Positions 14,477 through 15,877 of a stretch of DNA of 15,877 bases are shown one piece after another. The position numbers and the translations under genes were made by a program. This stretch comes from Bacillota bacterium. Lineage in GTDB: Bacteria > Bacillota > Clostridia > Acetivibrionales > DSM-1351. Under the pieces are notes generated by a model. The model did no database searches, was not told where the DNA came from, and saw only the letters and a program-made list of their open reading frames with translations. The DNA is taken from positions 1-15,877 of the forward strand of contig JAEVZU010000202.1 of NCBI GenBank assembly GCA_023392075.1, given 5' to 3'. Position 1 is the first letter of the stretch. Each line of letters starts with the position of its first letter.

Positions 14477-15877
14477 ATGTTAAGAATGTTTAAATTATTC
14501 AGGCCTGTAGTTGCAGGCATTATAATACTTGTATTAACAGTTACCCAATTTGGATATTCCTTTGCGGCAGAAAATGAGAGCCGGAGTGAGGTTTTCATAA
14601 ATGAAGCGTCCGTAGTGACGGAAACACTGAAAAAATTAAACGTAGAGGAATTCAACAAATATGTTCTGGACTTTATTAATAAAAATAAAAAGGCAATAGA
14701 GGATTCCATAATAAATGAGAAGCTGGACAGATTTGATATAAGTGAAATAGAATTTGACATTGGCACAGGCGGGATAAGTTTTAACTTTTCAGCCCACTAT
14801 GTGGAAAAAATACTTGGAATACCACTGAAAATTACGTTTACCGGAAAAATACTTGCAAAACTAAAGGCCAGTGCCGATTATTCACAGCTGGGAATTCAAC
14901 TGACCGGGCTGGAAAACTTTAAGATTGCAAAATGCCCAGAGTCGGTTGAAAATGCAATAAAGGATTATCTGAATACGGTGATACCAAATGTTTTTTTCTG
15001 GCAGGAGGGAGAAACACCGGCCGGTTATGTATCCTGTGACATTAACAATTTGAGAAACGTAATTCAGGGACTGCTTGAAAAGGAAGCTTCTAAAACTGTG
15101 ATGGATGTAACACTTCCGGGAGGGACTGTAAAGGTTTTGGCTGATACAGTACAATGCGATAAATTTGATATTGGAACAGGAGATGTAAGAATCAAGGCAT
15201 TTATATCCCTTGACGTAAATTTATTTTCTGGAAAGAGTGCATTTTTTAAAAGGTTCTGCAGTATTGAGCTTGAAGCCGACTTATATATGGACGAAACAGA
15301 CAATATATGGTTGAGCTTAAGGAAAAACGTATTTACATTGAAAGACGGAAATGAAGGTTTGCACAAAGAAATAAACGGCTATATTGAAAAGGAACTGGTA
15401 AAGAAATTTGGAAAGGAAAAGCTGATAAAGCTGGGCGGTGGGATAGAAATTGAAGGTGTCCCCGCTTCAAATCTTTCAGATCCGGTTAAAAACGGTTTCT
15501 CACAGACTTCTTTACCATGTCCGGTTATACAGGGTAATGAAGTAACGACGGAACACGAATTTGTGAAAGAGAATTCGCTCAACAGGCCCAATGATCCCAT
15601 TGTAATAAGGGGACAAGACATATCCTCCTTAAATGGTATTAATCCTGATGAACTGGTTGCTTTCAAATATGACGGAGGCTGGAAGCAAATTCCCGTACAG
15701 GTTGATGAACGGGCTGCAGTAAGCGTAGCAAAGATATACAATGCCAGTGGAAAAATTATGATACTTTTTGAACTGGCGGGTAGAAACGATGTATCAATAC
15801 TCACTTATACGGACAGAAACACGTTTACTTCGGGAGACCCGGACAAAACCCTCGACAGTGATGATGAAATAGTATTC
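14477..15877 (+). CDS. Exported protein, paralogue of the preceding gene, 3' end outside window
   Basis: An open frame runs from ATG at 14477 (GGGGAGTG before it) to the last base, 467 codons without a stop. The signal peptide has a core at about 10-25 and ends near YSFA-AEN (after Ala30). Two modules follow (about 55-175 and 183-320). Both contain the same FDIGTG sequence (93-98 and 230-235), followed by GISFNFSAH or DVRIKAFIS strands. They match the two halves of the previous protein in order and end alike (INGYIEKELVKKFGKEKLIKL against INKALKEQLLKDGEYIKL). From about residue 365 a different domain begins: PIVIRGQDISSLNG, then GGWKQIPVQVDE and TLDSDDEIVF. I recall similar IPVQVDE...DxDDEIVF stretches in large exported bacterial proteins, but cannot name the family. 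Probably secreted or cell-surface; function unknown. Confidence 0.9.
   Translation, partial: MLRMFKLFRPVVAGIIILVLTVTQFGYSFAAENESRSEVFINEASVVTETLKKLNVEEFNKYVLDFINKNKKAIEDSIINEKLDRFDISEIEFDIGTGGISFNFSAHYVEKILGIPLKITFTGKILAKLKASADYSQLGIQLTGLENFKIAKCPESVENAIKDYLNTVIPNVFFWQEGETPAGYVSCDINNLRNVIQGLLEKEASKTVMDVTLPGGTVKVLADTVQCDKFDIGTGDVRIKAFISLDVNLFSGKSAFFKRFCSIELEADLYMDETDNIWLSLRKNVFTLKDGNEGLHKEINGYIEKELVKKFGKEKLIKLGGGIEIEGVPASNLSDPVKNGFSQTSLPCPVIQGNEVTTEHEFVKENSLNRPNDPIVIRGQDISSLNGINPDELVAFKYDGGWKQIPVQVDERAAVSVAKIYNASGKIMILFELAGRNDVSILTYTDRNTFTSGDPDKTLDSDDEIVF

Noticed and set aside
15379..15804. 141-codon minus-strand frame antisense to the last gene
   Set aside because: The + strand frame here is open for 467 codons with a signal peptide, ribosome site and paralogue. 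The antisense frame is Ser/Pro-rich and typical of a shadow.

Overview
The window looks like chromosomal DNA of a low-to-moderate GC Clostridia member (Bacillota), possibly Lachnospiraceae or a neighbouring family. The signs are strong AGGAGG-type ribosome binding sites, some TTG starts, a YesM/YesN two-component pair beside a CUT1 sugar ABC transporter, a PepV/Sapep-type dipeptidase and a CyuA-type cysteine desulfidase. I cannot name the species. No rRNA, tRNA, CRISPR array, insertion sequence or phage gene was seen.

Block 1 (about 100-7838) is a carbohydrate-type uptake and sensing locus. A YesM-type sensor kinase reads leftward (127-1956). Diverging from it is a rightward operon: a UroD-fold protein with an HxC...C zinc-site pattern typical of corrinoid/CoM methyltransferases (2183-3130), a lipoprotein solute-binding protein (3147-4421), a hairpin, two CUT1 permeases (4554-5444, 5444-6283) and a YesN/AraC-type response regulator (6312-7838). 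The kinase and regulator probably form one signalling pair that controls the operon. No transport ATPase is encoded here, so a shared MsmX/MsmK-like ATPase must be supplied from elsewhere.

Block 2 (7854-10680) runs on in the same direction. It holds an M20-family dipeptidase, a 31-codon remnant of an aldo/keto reductase, and a [4Fe-4S] L-cysteine desulfidase (cyuA) whose four expected cluster cysteines are all present. A dipeptidase followed by a cysteine-degrading enzyme suggests use of cysteine-containing dipeptides.

Block 3 (about 10735-15877) starts behind an extended -10 promoter. It encodes a seven-TM, PAS-containing NarL-type sensor kinase with a TTG start and its LuxR-type response regulator (TAAATG junction). 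Two tandem exported proteins of no family I recognise follow. They appear to be paralogues, and each appears to be two copies of one module. The second continues past the window end into a further domain. In front of the first lies a pair of perfect 12-bp direct repeats spaced 21 bp, just upstream of a sigma-A-like promoter. In front of the second lies a 48-nt hairpin built from two copies of a 10-bp palindrome, overlapping a second possible promoter. Block 3, a two-component system next to duplicated exported proteins with operator-like repeats, is the part most likely to be undescribed.
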